Source of the DNA: Humibacter ginsenosidimutans
GTDB taxonomy: Bacteria; Actinomycetota; Actinomycetes; Actinomycetales; Microbacteriaceae
DNA length: 64,000 nucleotides
NCBI RefSeq assembly: GCF_007859675.1
Contig: NZ_CP042305.1
Span: 3,286,001-3,350,000, forward strand
Direction of reading: 5' to 3'
In this document: positions 15,828-24,639 of the stretch, piece after piece
Position numbering within the stretch: position 1 is the first letter of the stretch
Layout: the number at the start of each line of letters is the position of its first letter
Made by a program: the position numbers and the translations under genes
The notes under the pieces: generated by a model
What the model saw: only the letters and a program-made list of their open reading frames with translations
The model's database searches: none
Told to the model about the DNA's origin: nothing

Positions 15828-16391
15828 TCAGTGCACCAACGACCCCAGCCAGATCACGAGCAGTCCGAGCGCGCCGGTCGCTGCGGCGGCGATGAACCGC
15901 AGCCAGATCGGACGGCCGTTCCGGGTGGCCACGACGAAGCCGATGATCACGAGCAGGCCGACGCCGATCCAGAGCGCGATGTAGTACGCCACGTATTCGT
16001 CGAGCACGCCGACGGTCGCCAGCAGCAGAAAGACCGCGGGAAGCAGCATGGCGAACAGCATGCCGATCGAGTGGCGAACGGCTTCGGCGAGAGCGTCGGT
16101 GACCCGAACCGGATGCTCGGGGTCGGCATCCGCCCGCCGCGCCACCGCGGCCCTGGCGTACACATGGGTCACCCAGAAGACGAGCGTGGAGCCCACGATG
16201 AAGACGAGCACCTCGAAGTCGGTGTTGAACTTCCACCCGACGGTGATGAGCGCCGCGACCAGCACGATGCCGTACACCGTGGCCTCGGTGCTGAACACGT
16301 CGACGACCGCGTGCACCGCTCGCGCGATGTGTCGTGTCTGCTTGACATCGACGCTCGTCGCCGCGGTGCCGTGCCCGGTGGAGGTGCCCAC
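15828..16391 (-). CDS. Five-helix integral membrane protein
   Basis: A 187-residue protein with a short polar N-terminus (about 40 residues, HxARAVHAVVDVFS) and about five hydrophobic helices. I do not recognise a named family with certainty. The GTG at 16391 is the only in-frame start before the hydrophobic part; GAGG is rather distant upstream. Function is unknown, and it is flanked by unrelated oxidoreductase and peroxidase genes. Confidence 0.7.
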   Translation of the reverse strand: MGTSTGHGTAATSVDVKQTRHIARAVHAVVDVFSTEATVYGIVLVAALITVGWKFNTDFEVLVFIVGSTLVFWVTHVYARAAVARRADADPEHPVRVTDALAEAVRHSIGMLFAMLLPAVFLLLATVGVLDEYVAYYIALWIGVGLLVIIGFVVATRNGRPIWLRFIAAAATGALGLLVIWLGSLVH

Positions 16392-16511
16392 GTGATGTGA
16401 ACTTACCTCAGTAGGTGGCAGAACGCGCCGACCGGGCGGTCGAACGTCCGGAGCGACGACCACGAGCGATGCCGGGGGGGATAGTGTGGCTGGTGGCGAA
16501 GGGGGGAGCCG

Positions 16512-17633
16512 ATGTCGAGCGAGCACCGTGACCGCGTGCCGATCGATGCCCAGAGCGTAGACGCCCCGCTTTCACGGTTCGCCGTGTTTCTCGTCGTGTC
16601 CGCAGCAGAGGGCGACGATGCACTGGCGACCGTGCGCGAGGTGGTCTCAGGCGTCGACGATCTGCTGAAGACCGTCGGGTTCCGCGATCTGGGCTCGCAC
16701 CTGTCGTGCGTCGTCGGCATCGGGCGCCGGCTGTGGGACCGGCTCGTGCCCGGCATCCGTCCCGTCGAGCTCGAGGTGTTCCCGACCGTGCGCGGCGACG
16801 TGCACACTGCGCCGTCGACGCCCGGCGACCTGCTGTTCCACATCCGCGCCGAACGCGTCGACCTCTGCTTCGAGCTGGAGCGTCTGATTCTGGATGCCCT
16901 CGGTTCTGCCGTGCGCGTCGAGGACGAGACCCAGGGCTTCCGCTACTTCGACGTGCGCGACCTGCTCGGCTTCGTCGACGGCACCGCCAACCCGATCGGC
17001 GACGAGCTGCAGGCCTCGGCGATCATCGGGGACGACGATCCGGCGTTCGCCGGTGGCAGCTACGTGGTCGTGCAGAAGTACGTGCACGACCTTCCCGAGT
17101 GGGGCTCGCTCACTGTCGAGGAGCAGGAGACGGTGATCGGTCGCACCAAGCTCGAGAACATCGAGCTCGACGACAGCGTCGAGAACCAGAAGGCCCACAA
17201 GACCCTCACCACCATCAACGACGACAACGGCGACGAACTCGACATCCTGCGCGACAACATGCCGTTCGGCACACCGGGCAGCGGCGAGATGGGCACCTAC
17301 TTCATCGGCTATTCGGCTCGGCTCTGGGTGACGATGAAGATGATCGACAACATGTTCATCGGCGATCCGCCGGGCTTCTACGACAAGATCCTCGACGTGT
17401 CGCGCGCGGCGACCGGCGGCACGTTCTTCGTGCCGTCGAACGGCGTGCTGCACGGCCTCGACGATCCGGATGCACTGGTGGAGAGCCTTCGAGCGCTGCG
17501 GGAGGACGCATCCAGCGACGCCCCGAGCCCCATGGGCGACGACGCAGGCGAGGAGTCGAAGGGCGACGGCACGCTGGGCATCGGATCTCTGCGCGAGAGC
17601 ACAGGCCGCGCAACCGAAACGGAAGGAACGTAG
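16512..17633 (+). CDS. DyP-type peroxidase, encapsulin cargo
   Basis: A 373-residue dye-decolourising peroxidase. The GxxDG motif is GFVDG with Asp156; His229 is the likely proximal heme ligand, and Arg247 in ILRDNMPFG is the distal arginine. After residue 330 there is a flexible acidic linker and then DGTLGIGSLR (352-361), the peptide that docks cargo inside family 1 encapsulins. Unusually, 12 polar residues follow it rather than a short basic end. The ATG follows GGGGGGAG. The encapsulin shell gene starts three bases after the stop, so the two are co-expressed to make a peroxidase-loaded nanocompartment. Confidence 0.95.
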   Translation: MSSEHRDRVPIDAQSVDAPLSRFAVFLVVSAAEGDDALATVREVVSGVDDLLKTVGFRDLGSHLSCVVGIGRRLWDRLVPGIRPVELEVFPTVRGDVHTAPSTPGDLLFHIRAERVDLCFELERLILDALGSAVRVEDETQGFRYFDVRDLLGFVDGTANPIGDELQASAIIGDDDPAFAGGSYVVVQKYVHDLPEWGSLTVEEQETVIGRTKLENIELDDSVENQKAHKTLTTINDDNGDELDILRDNMPFGTPGSGEMGTYFIGYSARLWVTMKMIDNMFIGDPPGFYDKILDVSRAATGGTFFVPSNGVLHGLDDPDALVESLRALREDASSDAPSPMGDDAGEESKGDGTLGIGSLRESTGRATETEGT

Positions 17634-17636
17634 ACC

Positions 17637-18446
17637 ATGACGAATCACCTGTTGCGGGATCGCGCGCCGCTGACCGACGCGACGTGGAAGCAGATCGACG
17701 ACGAGGCATCCACGCGGCTCCCGGTCGCCCTGGGCGCGCGCAAGCTCGTCGACTTCTCCGGCCCGCACGGCTGGGAGTATTCGGCGACGAACCTCGGCCG
17801 GGTGACCGGTGTGATCGACGCGCCGGAGGAGTCGGTCATCGCACGCACGCGTCGTGTTCTGCCCCTCGTGGAGGCACGGGCCGACTTCGTGCTCGATCGC
17901 GACGAGCTGGATGCCGTCGATCGCGGCGCCGACGACGTGGACTACGGACCACTCGACGAGGCGGCCGTTCGCATCGCCCGGGTCGAGAACTCGGCCGTGT
18001 TCAACGGGTGGGATGCCGCGGGCATCACCGGCATCGTCCCCGCCTCACCGCACACCCCGCTCGTGCACCAGGGATCGCCCCAGGACTACGACGACGTCAT
18101 CACCCAGGCGATCGCCACGCTGAAGCGCGCCGGAGTCGACGGACCGTACGCGCTCGCGCTCGGACCGACGCAATGGACGAGCGTGATCGAGGCGAACGAG
18201 GGCGGCGGATATCCGCTGATCAGGCACCTGCGCGACATCCTCGGCGGGCCGGTCGAGTGGGTGCCGGGACTCGATGGCGTCGTCGTGCTGAGTGTGCGTG
18301 GCGGTGACTTCGTGCTCGAAGTGGGACAGGACCTCTCGGTCGGCTACCGCGACCACGACGCACAGGGAGTGAGCCTTTACCTCGAGGAGTCGTTCAGCTT
18401 CCGCGTGAACACGCCGGAGGCGGCCATCCAGGTCGTCATCTCCTGA
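17637..18446 (+). CDS. enc: Encapsulin shell protein (family 1)
   Basis: A 269-residue HK97-fold shell protein. It begins with the family sequence NHLLRDRAPLTDATWKQID, has the conserved LGARKLVDFSGPHGWEYSA block near residue 30, and ends in EESFSFRVNTPEAAI. About 60 (T=1) subunits assemble into a 24-nm cage around the DyP peroxidase encoded just upstream. GGAAGG precedes the ATG. The pair is thought to protect cells during oxidative stress in other actinobacteria. A strong terminator follows. Confidence 0.96.
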   Translation: MTNHLLRDRAPLTDATWKQIDDEASTRLPVALGARKLVDFSGPHGWEYSATNLGRVTGVIDAPEESVIARTRRVLPLVEARADFVLDRDELDAVDRGADDVDYGPLDEAAVRIARVENSAVFNGWDAAGITGIVPASPHTPLVHQGSPQDYDDVITQAIATLKRAGVDGPYALALGPTQWTSVIEANEGGGYPLIRHLRDILGGPVEWVPGLDGVVVLSVRGGDFVLEVGQDLSVGYRDHDAQGVSLYLEESFSFRVNTPEAAIQVVIS

Positions 18447-18480
18447 CGCGGCCGAGGCCAAGCCGCTTGATGAACAGGGC

Positions 18481-18518
18481 CGTGGCCCGGCACCCTGGAG
18501 GGTGCCGGGCCACGTTCT
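18481..18518 (+). terminator. Terminator after the DyP-encapsulin operon
   Basis: CGTGGCCCGGCACC (18481-18494) pairs with GGTGCCGGGCCACG (18501-18514) around a small loop, and TTCTTCT follows. It separates the convergent encapsulin and chitinase genes. Confidence 0.88.
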
Positions 18519-18555
18519 TCTCGTGCTGGTGCGCGTCAGACGCGCCATTGGCGAC

Positions 18556-19869
18556 TCAGTTCAGGTCGCTGATGAATCGGTTGGTGAACTCGAGAGCGGT
18601 CGATCCGCTGAGCGAGTTGCAGGTGGGCGACGCGGTGGTCGTGCCGGCCGTCGCGCAGGGCGTGTCGCGGTCGAGCGACCAGTAGTGCACGCCGGCGAGG
18701 CCGGCGCTGCGGGCGTACGACGCGACCGTGTCGGCATCGGCGAGTGAGAACACCTCGGTGGAGTCGTCGTTCACGCCGATCATCGGGGTGAGTTCGATCT
18801 GGCTCGCCGGCACGCCGTAGGTGTGCTCGAGGTTGGTCACCGCCTGGATGGCGGACTGGCCCATGTCGCAGGCGCTGCCGGAGACCACGCAGACGGTGCT
18901 GGAGGCGCGGCCGAAGTCCATCACCATGAGGTTGATGGTGTAGTTCTTCAGACTGGATGCCTGGAGTGTCTTGATCACGCTGTCGCCCAGCGTGTTCACG
19001 CCGCCGTAGCTGCCGTCGGACGAAGCCAGTGTGGCGAGCGTGAACGAGAACCGCAGGTTCGGGTACGTGGCCTGCGCTGCTGCGGCAGACGACACCAGGT
19101 TGCTGATGTCGGACGCCGTCTGGCCGCCCTCGATGTCGAAGTCGACGCCCACCATGTGGGGGGACGCGTAGCGGGCGATGAAGGCATCCATCGCACTGCC
19201 GGACGCGCAGCTGAACGTGCCTGCCGCGCCGCCCGTGGAGACGACATAGTCGACACCGGCCGAGTCGAGCGCAGGGATGTTCGCGCTCGCGAAGGCCGCT
19301 CCTGGCACCCCGCCCCAGTTCTCGCTGCCGCACGTGCCGGTGGCGAACGCGAGAGTGATCGCGCTGAGCTTCGGGTCTTGCGCGACGAGGCTGTTCGTGC
19401 CGCCGACGACCGGGACGACCGAGCCCGTGACCGCCGTCTGCATGGCGTCGGTGTTCCAGTTCATGTTGATCGTGACGTCTTTGTACGGGCTCAGCAGGAT
19501 GCCGCTCGGCGTGCCCGTTCCGGTGCCGCCCGTGCCTCCTCCGCCGGTGCCGCCGCCACCCGAGTCTCCGCCTCCGCCCGTGGTGCTGCCCGTCGTGCAG
19601 GCGCCGGTCGATGTCCACGGCTGGCCGCTGCCGGATGCGCCACTGTGCGTCGCGGGGTCGTCGCCCTGCGTCCACCAGTTGGCCGTGTAGTTCACGCCGT
19701 TCTCGCTGGCGGTCTGGCCGCCGGTGTACACGGTCGAGGCGCTCCATGCCGTGGCGCACGTGGCGTCGTCGGCCGCGTTGGCCGGAAGCGTCGTCAAGAC
19801 CGAGCCGCCGACCACCGCGATGGCGGCGGAGGCGAGACCGATGATTCGTGCACTCCGTTGTCTGTTCAC
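18556..19869 (-). CDS. Secreted chitinase: CBM5/12-type module plus GH18 catalytic domain
   Basis: A 437-residue secreted enzyme. Residues 1-32 form a Sec signal ending in ANA. Residues 36-91 form a small chitin-binding module with two Trp clusters (TANWWTQGDD and GQPWTSTGAC). Residues 92-122 are a Gly/Ser/Thr linker, and the rest is a GH18 barrel with the catalytic DFDIE motif (Asp243, Asp245, Glu247). It should hydrolyse chitin by substrate-assisted retention; the C-terminal MHYW-type strand is represented by GVHYWSLDRD. The GTG at 19869 has AAGGAG six bases upstream. About 250 bases of leader precede it, so regulation by chitin breakdown products is plausible. Confidence 0.93.
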   Translation of the reverse strand: MNRQRSARIIGLASAAIAVVGGSVLTTLPANAADDATCATAWSASTVYTGGQTASENGVNYTANWWTQGDDPATHSGASGSGQPWTSTGACTTGSTTGGGGDSGGGGTGGGGTGGTGTGTPSGILLSPYKDVTINMNWNTDAMQTAVTGSVVPVVGGTNSLVAQDPKLSAITLAFATGTCGSENWGGVPGAAFASANIPALDSAGVDYVVSTGGAAGTFSCASGSAMDAFIARYASPHMVGVDFDIEGGQTASDISNLVSSAAAAQATYPNLRFSFTLATLASSDGSYGGVNTLGDSVIKTLQASSLKNYTINLMVMDFGRASSTVCVVSGSACDMGQSAIQAVTNLEHTYGVPASQIELTPMIGVNDDSTEVFSLADADTVASYARSAGLAGVHYWSLDRDTPCATAGTTTASPTCNSLSGSTALEFTNRFISDLN

Positions 19870-20127
19870 ACTGAACTCCTTGTTCGATCCGGACGGATGC
19901 CCGGATTGCGGTTGTTCTCGTGTGCGGTACCGATCAGGCGGCGATCGACGACCGACAAAGGCGCGCGCGCGGGGCGTGCTCGCCTGCGAGGCGTTGACCC
20001 CGGTGGCACACACCACGCGACGTCATCGTCGATGTCCCCTCAATGGGGGTGCCGTGTGGCTGAGCAAAAGTAAGTCACAGATTGGTAACGCCGGTCAAGG
20101 CTTCGGCGTGATGTCGTGTCTGTGAGT

Positions 20128-20301
20128 TCACTCAGGCAGCGCGGCGATGGTCGTCGCGGAGCGGGATGAGCGGGGCGTCCGGCGGTTGCCGGGAAGTGGG
20201 TGGGACACCCCGGCCGCCGCCAGGAGGACGGCGACGGCCGAGATGCCGTCGGTGGTGCGTGATGTGGGATCCGGCTCGCACCGGTTCGTTCGAGTGGTCA
20301 T
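20128..20301 (-). CDS. Small hypothetical protein (57 aa)
   Basis: A 57-codon frame beginning MTTRTNRCEPDP with a central hydrophobic patch (ISAVAVLLAAAGV) and a basic end. GAGG lies five bases before the ATG. It starts seven bases after the stop of the 99-residue gene at 20309-20608, so the two could be one operon. I do not recognise a family; the evidence is position and ribosome site only. Confidence 0.4.
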   Translation of the reverse strand: MTTRTNRCEPDPTSRTTDGISAVAVLLAAAGVSHPLPGNRRTPRSSRSATTIAALPE

Positions 20302-20308
20302 GGTCACC

Positions 20309-20608
20309 TCACCGGCGAGGGATCGAGTGACCCAGGTGGAGCCACGCGCGTTCGCGCGCTTCCCGTTCCCTGGCCTCGCGGTTGCGGCCTGCGGCGCTCC
20401 GTGCGCTCTCGTCAGTGACGTGGGCAGGGGCGCCGTCGTGCCGGCTCCAGATGATCAGTGCCAGGCCGACTCGCATGGCGAGCCGGTCGAGGTGACTCGG
20501 CGGGTGCGACTGGCCGGCCAGCGTCTGCGCGGTCAGTTGTCGCGCAGACAAGGTCTGTGCGGACTGCGCCGCGAGCACGCCGGTCGTGTCGAGCGTCTGA
20601 GAGTTCAT
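20309..20608 (-). CDS. Small conserved-type protein with LAMRVGLALIIWSR segment (99 aa)
   Basis: A 99-residue protein. The first half is polar and Gln/Ser/Thr-rich. In the middle, LDRLAMRVGLALIIWSR forms an amphipathic or single membrane-associated helix, a pattern I have seen in small Micrococcales proteins, and the end is a run of Arg/Glu. AAAGAGAA precedes the ATG. Function unknown; it could be a membrane-peripheral stress peptide. Its start overlaps the end of another short frame (20605-20823) whose coding status is doubtful. Confidence 0.6.
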   Translation of the reverse strand: MNSQTLDTTGVLAAQSAQTLSARQLTAQTLAGQSHPPSHLDRLAMRVGLALIIWSRHDGAPAHVTDESARSAAGRNREAREREARERAWLHLGHSIPRR

Positions 20609-21085
20609 GGTTCTCTTTCGATGGATGTTCTGTCGGTCTCGTCTCGTGACGGACCGGTTGCGTCGGGCGACGCGGAGGGCGCCGGCCCTTCGGGGGCCGG
20701 CTCACGCGATCGGCGGATGTCGTCGGTCGCGATCTCGACGGGCGGATGAGAAGACGATGAGCCGTGAGGCGCGGCGCCGGGGTCGTTTCTGCCGTCGGCA
20801 CGTTCTGCGCAACGCAGAGCCATGCCGGAGGGCCGAGCCGGTCGGCGGCGAGGTCGCGCGCCCTGGCGACGGAGCGGTGCGGTTCCTGCCGGAACCGGGC
20901 ATCCGTCGACCGGGCCGTCGGACGCGAGCCGTGGTCGCGGGCGACCGACGGTGGAACGATCGTCACCTTCAGGCGTCGAACGCGTGCCGAGTGATTCGAC
21001 ACGATCGGCGTCGCAGTGACAGACCTCCGCGCGACAGCGCGGTGACCGTCAGAGTGCCGGCGTGACCGGGCGCGTCAGACGCGAC
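20609..21085. other. Stretch without a secure gene
   Basis: Nearly 480 bases between two small minus-strand ORFs. The only candidate is a 72-codon frame (20605-20823, minus), whose stop overlaps the next start as ATGA but which has no ribosome site. Other open frames are Arg-rich and look like high-GC artefacts. No structured RNA or mobile-element feature was recognised. Confidence 0.45.
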
Positions 21086-21196
21086 CTAGCAGGCTGCTCC
21101 CGCGACGGCACCATCTGTGCCAGGTCGTCGGGTGATGACAGCGGCCCCACGGAACGCGAATGTGTGAGGCTGAGTGTGCGTGATGGTGACCATCAT
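21086..21196 (-). CDS. Very small hypothetical protein (36 aa)
   Basis: A 36-codon frame, MMVTITHTQPHTFAFRG and onward, with AAGGGG about seven bases before the first of two ATG codons. The length and placement resemble the other small ORFs downstream on the same strand, so these may form a cluster of short peptides. Evidence is limited to the ribosome site. Confidence 0.35.
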   Translation of the reverse strand: MMVTITHTQPHTFAFRGAAVITRRPGTDGAVAGAAC

Positions 21197-21335
21197 GACG
21201 TTCCCCTTCGTGTTCCTGTGCGCTCGAACGCGAGAGATTCACGCGAGCAGTGGTGAGACCGGCCGCAAACCGGCCTCGGTAAACCTAGCGATCTTCGGGG
21301 CGCTCGCGCAAGGGTGAATGCGAAATCATGTCGGG

Positions 21336-22229
21336 TCAGAGTCGCCGGGCGCCCTCCACGGTCAGTCGGAGCACGTAGAGCGTGGTCGTGGCCGTGATGT
21401 AGAGCAGGTTGCGCTGGGGGCCGCCGAACTCCAGGTTCGCGGCGGTCTCCGGCATCCGGATCCTGCCCAGCAGTGCGCCATCGGGGTGGAAGATCTGGAT
21501 GCCGTCGCTCGCCGCCACCCACAGACGGCCCGCCGTGTCGATGCGCAGCCCGTCGAACACGACGTCGCTGCTCACGAACTCGCGGCGGTTCGACACGGAG
21601 CCGTTTTCGACGTCGAACGCGACGATCGTGCGTCGCTCGCTGTCGGTGACGTACAGCATGGACTCGTCGGGTGAGAAGGCGAGGCCGTTCGGCTGGGTCT
21701 CGGCGTCGGAGACGACGGTGAGCGGCGCATCCGGCGCCCAGCGGTACACGTTGCGACTGCCCAGCTCTTCGTCGGCTCGGTGTCCCTCGTAGTCGGAGAG
21801 GATGCCGTAGCTCGGGTCGGTGAACCACACCGACCCGTCGGAATGCGCGACGACGTCATTGGGACTGTTCAGCCGGTGGCTGTCGAACGAGTCGGCGAGC
21901 ACCGTGCTCGAGCCGTCGTGCTCGCGGCGCACGACACGGCGCTCGCCGTGCTGGCACGCGATGAACCGGCCCTGGCGGTCGACGGTGCGTCCGTTCTGGA
22001 ACCCGGCGGGATGCTCCCACACGTCGACCCGGCCGCTCACCTCGTCGTAGCGCAGCACGCGGTCGTTCGGGTTGTCGCTGAACAGCAGGAACCGCCCTTG
22101 CGGCGAGTACGCAGGCCCTTCGAGCCATCGGCCGTCGTCGAACAGGATGCGCAGCTCGGTGTCGCCGCGGATGCCTGTGAAACGGGCATCCTCCTGCTCG
22201 AAGACGGCGGGGATGCGGGCGGAGGGCAT
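21336..22229 (-). CDS. SMP-30/gluconolactonase/LRE-family lactonase
   Basis: A 297-residue six-bladed beta-propeller enzyme of the SMP-30/gluconolactonase family. Typical stretches are WLEGPAYSPQGRFLLFSD near residue 34 with the metal-binding Glu, SPNDVVAHSDGSVWFTDPSYG around 125 with the Asn ligand, and PNGLAFSPDESMLYVTDS around 180 with the Asn/Asp ligands. These metalloenzymes open sugar lactones to aldonic acids. It stands next to the sugar-utilisation locus and could process arabinono- or related lactones, but no LacI-type operator lies directly upstream. The start was set at MPSARIP; an earlier ATG is possible. Confidence 0.87.
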   Translation of the reverse strand: MPSARIPAVFEQEDARFTGIRGDTELRILFDDGRWLEGPAYSPQGRFLLFSDNPNDRVLRYDEVSGRVDVWEHPAGFQNGRTVDRQGRFIACQHGERRVVRREHDGSSTVLADSFDSHRLNSPNDVVAHSDGSVWFTDPSYGILSDYEGHRADEELGSRNVYRWAPDAPLTVVSDAETQPNGLAFSPDESMLYVTDSERRTIVAFDVENGSVSNRREFVSSDVVFDGLRIDTAGRLWVAASDGIQIFHPDGALLGRIRMPETAANLEFGGPQRNLLYITATTTLYVLRLTVEGARRL

Positions 22230-22322
22230 GGGGACATTCCATCGCATTCGGCGCGGTTCGCTCCCCTGACACGGCATTTGCCGTTTATCTCTCGCGAAGC
22301 GACGGCTCGAGGCATGCGCGTG

Positions 22323-23297
22323 TCACCGACTGCGCGGTTCGACCCTGAAGATGTACCTCGCGCCCTGCCGGAACGGCTCGATCAGCTCGACGTTCTCGAA
22401 CGCCGCGCCCCCGGGTATGGGCGCTTCGCTCGCCCAGTAGACCCGCCGTGCGTTCACGCAAGCCACGAGTGCAGGGTGGGGGTCGTCCGACTCCCACGTC
22501 TGCACGGCAGCATCCCCGGTGTAGTGCCAGTGCGCCGCGACGGACGCCTCGTAGTCGGCACTCGAGGGATCCGGTTCGTCCGGTTCGGCCGCCACCGTGA
22601 CACCGCCCGACGCGGTGCGCTGCAGCCGATCGAGTCCGAACGTTCGATGTTCGGCGAAGTGCACGTCGTCGAAGCCCGGCCAGAGTCCGTCTGGCGTCAC
22701 GATCTCATCTCTCAGCCGCAGCCGCCGAAGTCTGGCGAAGTTGCCCATGGTCGCCGTGACGATGAAAGCGTCGAGCTCGACCGAGTCCGGGAGATTGTAC
22801 GTTTCGACCGCGAACTCGTGCGGACGGTCGGCACGGAACTCGAAACGGGCAGCCACGCGTGCTCCGTTGTCGAATTGCTCACTGTGAACGACCACCGAGA
22901 GTCGAGGGATGCCGTCGACCGTCTCGACGCGTCCCGGGACGGGGCGGTCGGGCATCCGCGGCGCCTCGTCGTCGATGGAGTTGCTGCTCCAGAAGCGCTT
23001 GCCCCTCCGCCCGGAGTCGAGGGTGCTCGGCTCGAGTTCGCTGTACCCGCGTTCGCTCGCCCCGCGTGGAATGGGCTCGAAGGCCAAGAAGTTGAGGAGC
23101 CGGTCCGTGGGCTGGCCGAGGTATGGCGTGAAGACGCGCACGAGGCCCCGTGGCCCGGGTATCGGGCTCAAACCGATCTGGATGCCGTCCGCGTGCCCCC
23201 AGCGAGGCTCTGCCGGTGCGACATGATCAGGCCCGAGCCAGCCGCCGCGTTGAATGGGCGGCCGAAGGGCCGTGGATGAGTCGGTGTGGTCGGACAC
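22323..23297 (-). CDS. Conserved unknown protein in the sugar locus
   Basis: A 324-residue soluble protein with no signal peptide and a beta-rich pattern. Ordered blocks are LVRVFTPYLGQPTDRLLNFLAFEPI near residue 52 (described by position here), RGYSELEPSTLD near 82, FIVTATMGNFARLRRL near 178, and IPGGAAFENVELIEPF near the end. I have seen this block pattern in uncharacterised soil-bacterial proteins but cannot assign activity. The GTG start has GGAGG at good distance. Two LacI-type operators lie between it and the divergent GH183 gene, so it is probably co-induced with arabinan degradation. A carbohydrate-binding or carbohydrate-active enzyme role is an inference. Confidence 0.75.
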   Translation of the reverse strand: MSDHTDSSTALRPPIQRGGWLGPDHVAPAEPRWGHADGIQIGLSPIPGPRGLVRVFTPYLGQPTDRLLNFLAFEPIPRGASERGYSELEPSTLDSGRRGKRFWSSNSIDDEAPRMPDRPVPGRVETVDGIPRLSVVVHSEQFDNGARVAARFEFRADRPHEFAVETYNLPDSVELDAFIVTATMGNFARLRRLRLRDEIVTPDGLWPGFDDVHFAEHRTFGLDRLQRTASGGVTVAAEPDEPDPSSADYEASVAAHWHYTGDAAVQTWESDDPHPALVACVNARRVYWASEAPIPGGAAFENVELIEPFRQGARYIFRVEPRSR

Positions 23298-23318
23298 GAC
23301 GCCTCCGAGAAATGATCT

Positions 23319-23332
23319 TGCAATCGGTTTCT
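23319..23332. promoter_or_regulatory. LacI-type operator 1 (minus-strand promoter side)
   Basis: TGCAATCGGTTTCT matches the TGNAANCGNTTNCA pattern of LacI/GalR operators with the central CG. It lies 22 bases upstream of the unknown gene at 22323-23297. Confidence 0.7.
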
Positions 23333-23384
23333 AGTGGATGTGTCCTCATAGTCTGGTACACATCGGCGCGTACGTCATCGTCTT

Positions 23385-23402
23385 GACGAAACCGATTTCG
23401 TC
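23385..23402. promoter_or_regulatory. LacI-type operator 2 (GH183 promoter)
   Basis: GACGAAACCGATTTCGTC is an 18-bp near-perfect palindrome with central CG, 57 bases upstream of the GH183 lipoprotein start. It shares its core with five other sites in the locus. Confidence 0.75.
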
Positions 23403-23458
23403 CGCTTCACTGGCGTGGAGTCCACAGATCGGGCGTGGGCACGACAGAGGGGTCGAGG

Positions 23459-24598
23459 ATGACACGCCACCGACATAGACGGGGTGCGGCGCGACTGGCC
23501 GCCGTACTCGCGGTGGGTTCTGCCGCGGTGTTCGCATTCTCGGGCTGTTCGGGGGAGAACGTGGGAACCATGCTGTCCACTCAGGACCGTCCGTCGGCGC
23601 TGGCCGGCGTGACGAACGTGCACCAGGTGTCGCAGATCACAGGGCCGAAATCACCCAACAAGACCGCGAAGTACGAGGTGGCGGGTCAGGATCTGGGCTC
23701 GATGTTCCAGGCCGACGGCAAGACCTGGTTCGTGTTCGGCGACACGTTCGGACAGCGCGAGAAGGGCATGACCGGTGGCGGCGGCACCGAATGGCGATCG
23801 AACACGATGGCGTACACCACGGATACGAACCCGGCCGACGGCATCCATCTCGACGGATACATCGTCGATCAGCAGGGCTGGGCGAAGGAGCTCATCTCGT
23901 CGAAGAAGGTCGACGAGGTCGAGATGACGACCATCCCGACCTACGGCTTCGAGGCCAACGGGGCGATGTACCTCGACTACATGTCGGTCAAGCACTGGGG
24001 CGATCCCGGCGAGTGGGAGACCAACTACGCCGGGCTCGCCAAGTCGACCGACCACGGGCAGACCTGGACCAAGCTCGCGTCGCCGCGCTGGGGCGGCAAC
24101 AGCAACTTCGTGCAGGTGAGCGTGGTCAAGGTCGGCGGCGACCTCTACTTCTGGGGCGTGACGCACGGTCGCTTCGGACCGGTGAAGCTGATGAAGGTGC
24201 CGGAGAAGGACGTCGAGAACAAGAGCGCCTACCGCTATTTCTCCGGCACAGACGCCTCCGGCGCACCACGGTGGAGTTCCGACATCGATGACGCGAAAGT
24301 GGTCGCAGACGGCACCGTCGGTGAGCTGTCTGTGGTGTGGAACGACTATCTGCAGCGTTGGCTCATGACCTATACGGATGGCAGCGGGGCCGGGGCTCTC
24401 ATCAGCGACAGTGCGCACCCGTGGGGGCCGTGGTCGACCCCGAAGACGCTGGTGTCCGCCACCGCAGTGCCCGGTCTGTACGCACCGTTCATGCTGCCGC
24501 AGTACACCGCCAACGGCGGTCGCACCATCTACTTCACGCTGTCCAAGTGGGGGCCTTACAACGTCTACTGGTACCGGGCCGATCTCGTGAAGAGATGA
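23459..24598 (+). CDS. DUF4185 lipoprotein, probable endo-D-arabinanase (GH183)
   Basis: A 379-residue exported lipoprotein. The signal peptide has a basic start (TRHRHRRG), a hydrophobic core and lipobox FSGC, so the protein is anchored on the outer face of the membrane. The rest is a DUF4185 beta-propeller with WFVFGDTFGQ near residue 85, SNTMAYTTD, the YAGLAKSTDHGQTW hairpin around 190 and YAPFMLPQY near the end. DUF4185 is classified as GH183, and characterised members from Microbacterium and Dysgonomonas cut D-arabinan internally. It is followed 41 bases later by a polyol dehydrogenase gene and preceded by LacI-type operators. Substrate is inferred from family and context. Confidence 0.82.
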   Translation: MTRHRHRRGAARLAAVLAVGSAAVFAFSGCSGENVGTMLSTQDRPSALAGVTNVHQVSQITGPKSPNKTAKYEVAGQDLGSMFQADGKTWFVFGDTFGQREKGMTGGGGTEWRSNTMAYTTDTNPADGIHLDGYIVDQQGWAKELISSKKVDEVEMTTIPTYGFEANGAMYLDYMSVKHWGDPGEWETNYAGLAKSTDHGQTWTKLASPRWGGNSNFVQVSVVKVGGDLYFWGVTHGRFGPVKLMKVPEKDVENKSAYRYFSGTDASGAPRWSSDIDDAKVVADGTVGELSVVWNDYLQRWLMTYTDGSGAGALISDSAHPWGPWSTPKTLVSATAVPGLYAPFMLPQYTANGGRTIYFTLSKWGPYNVYWYRADLVKR

Positions 24599-24639
24599 CC
24601 GGCATGCTTCGATCCGCCTGTCGCCACTGAAGGAGCACC

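Noticed and set aside
18823..20073. A 416-codon plus-strand frame opposite the chitinase
   Set aside because: It is Ala/Arg/Gly/Asp-biased antisense to a clearly real secreted chitinase and extends into its promoter.
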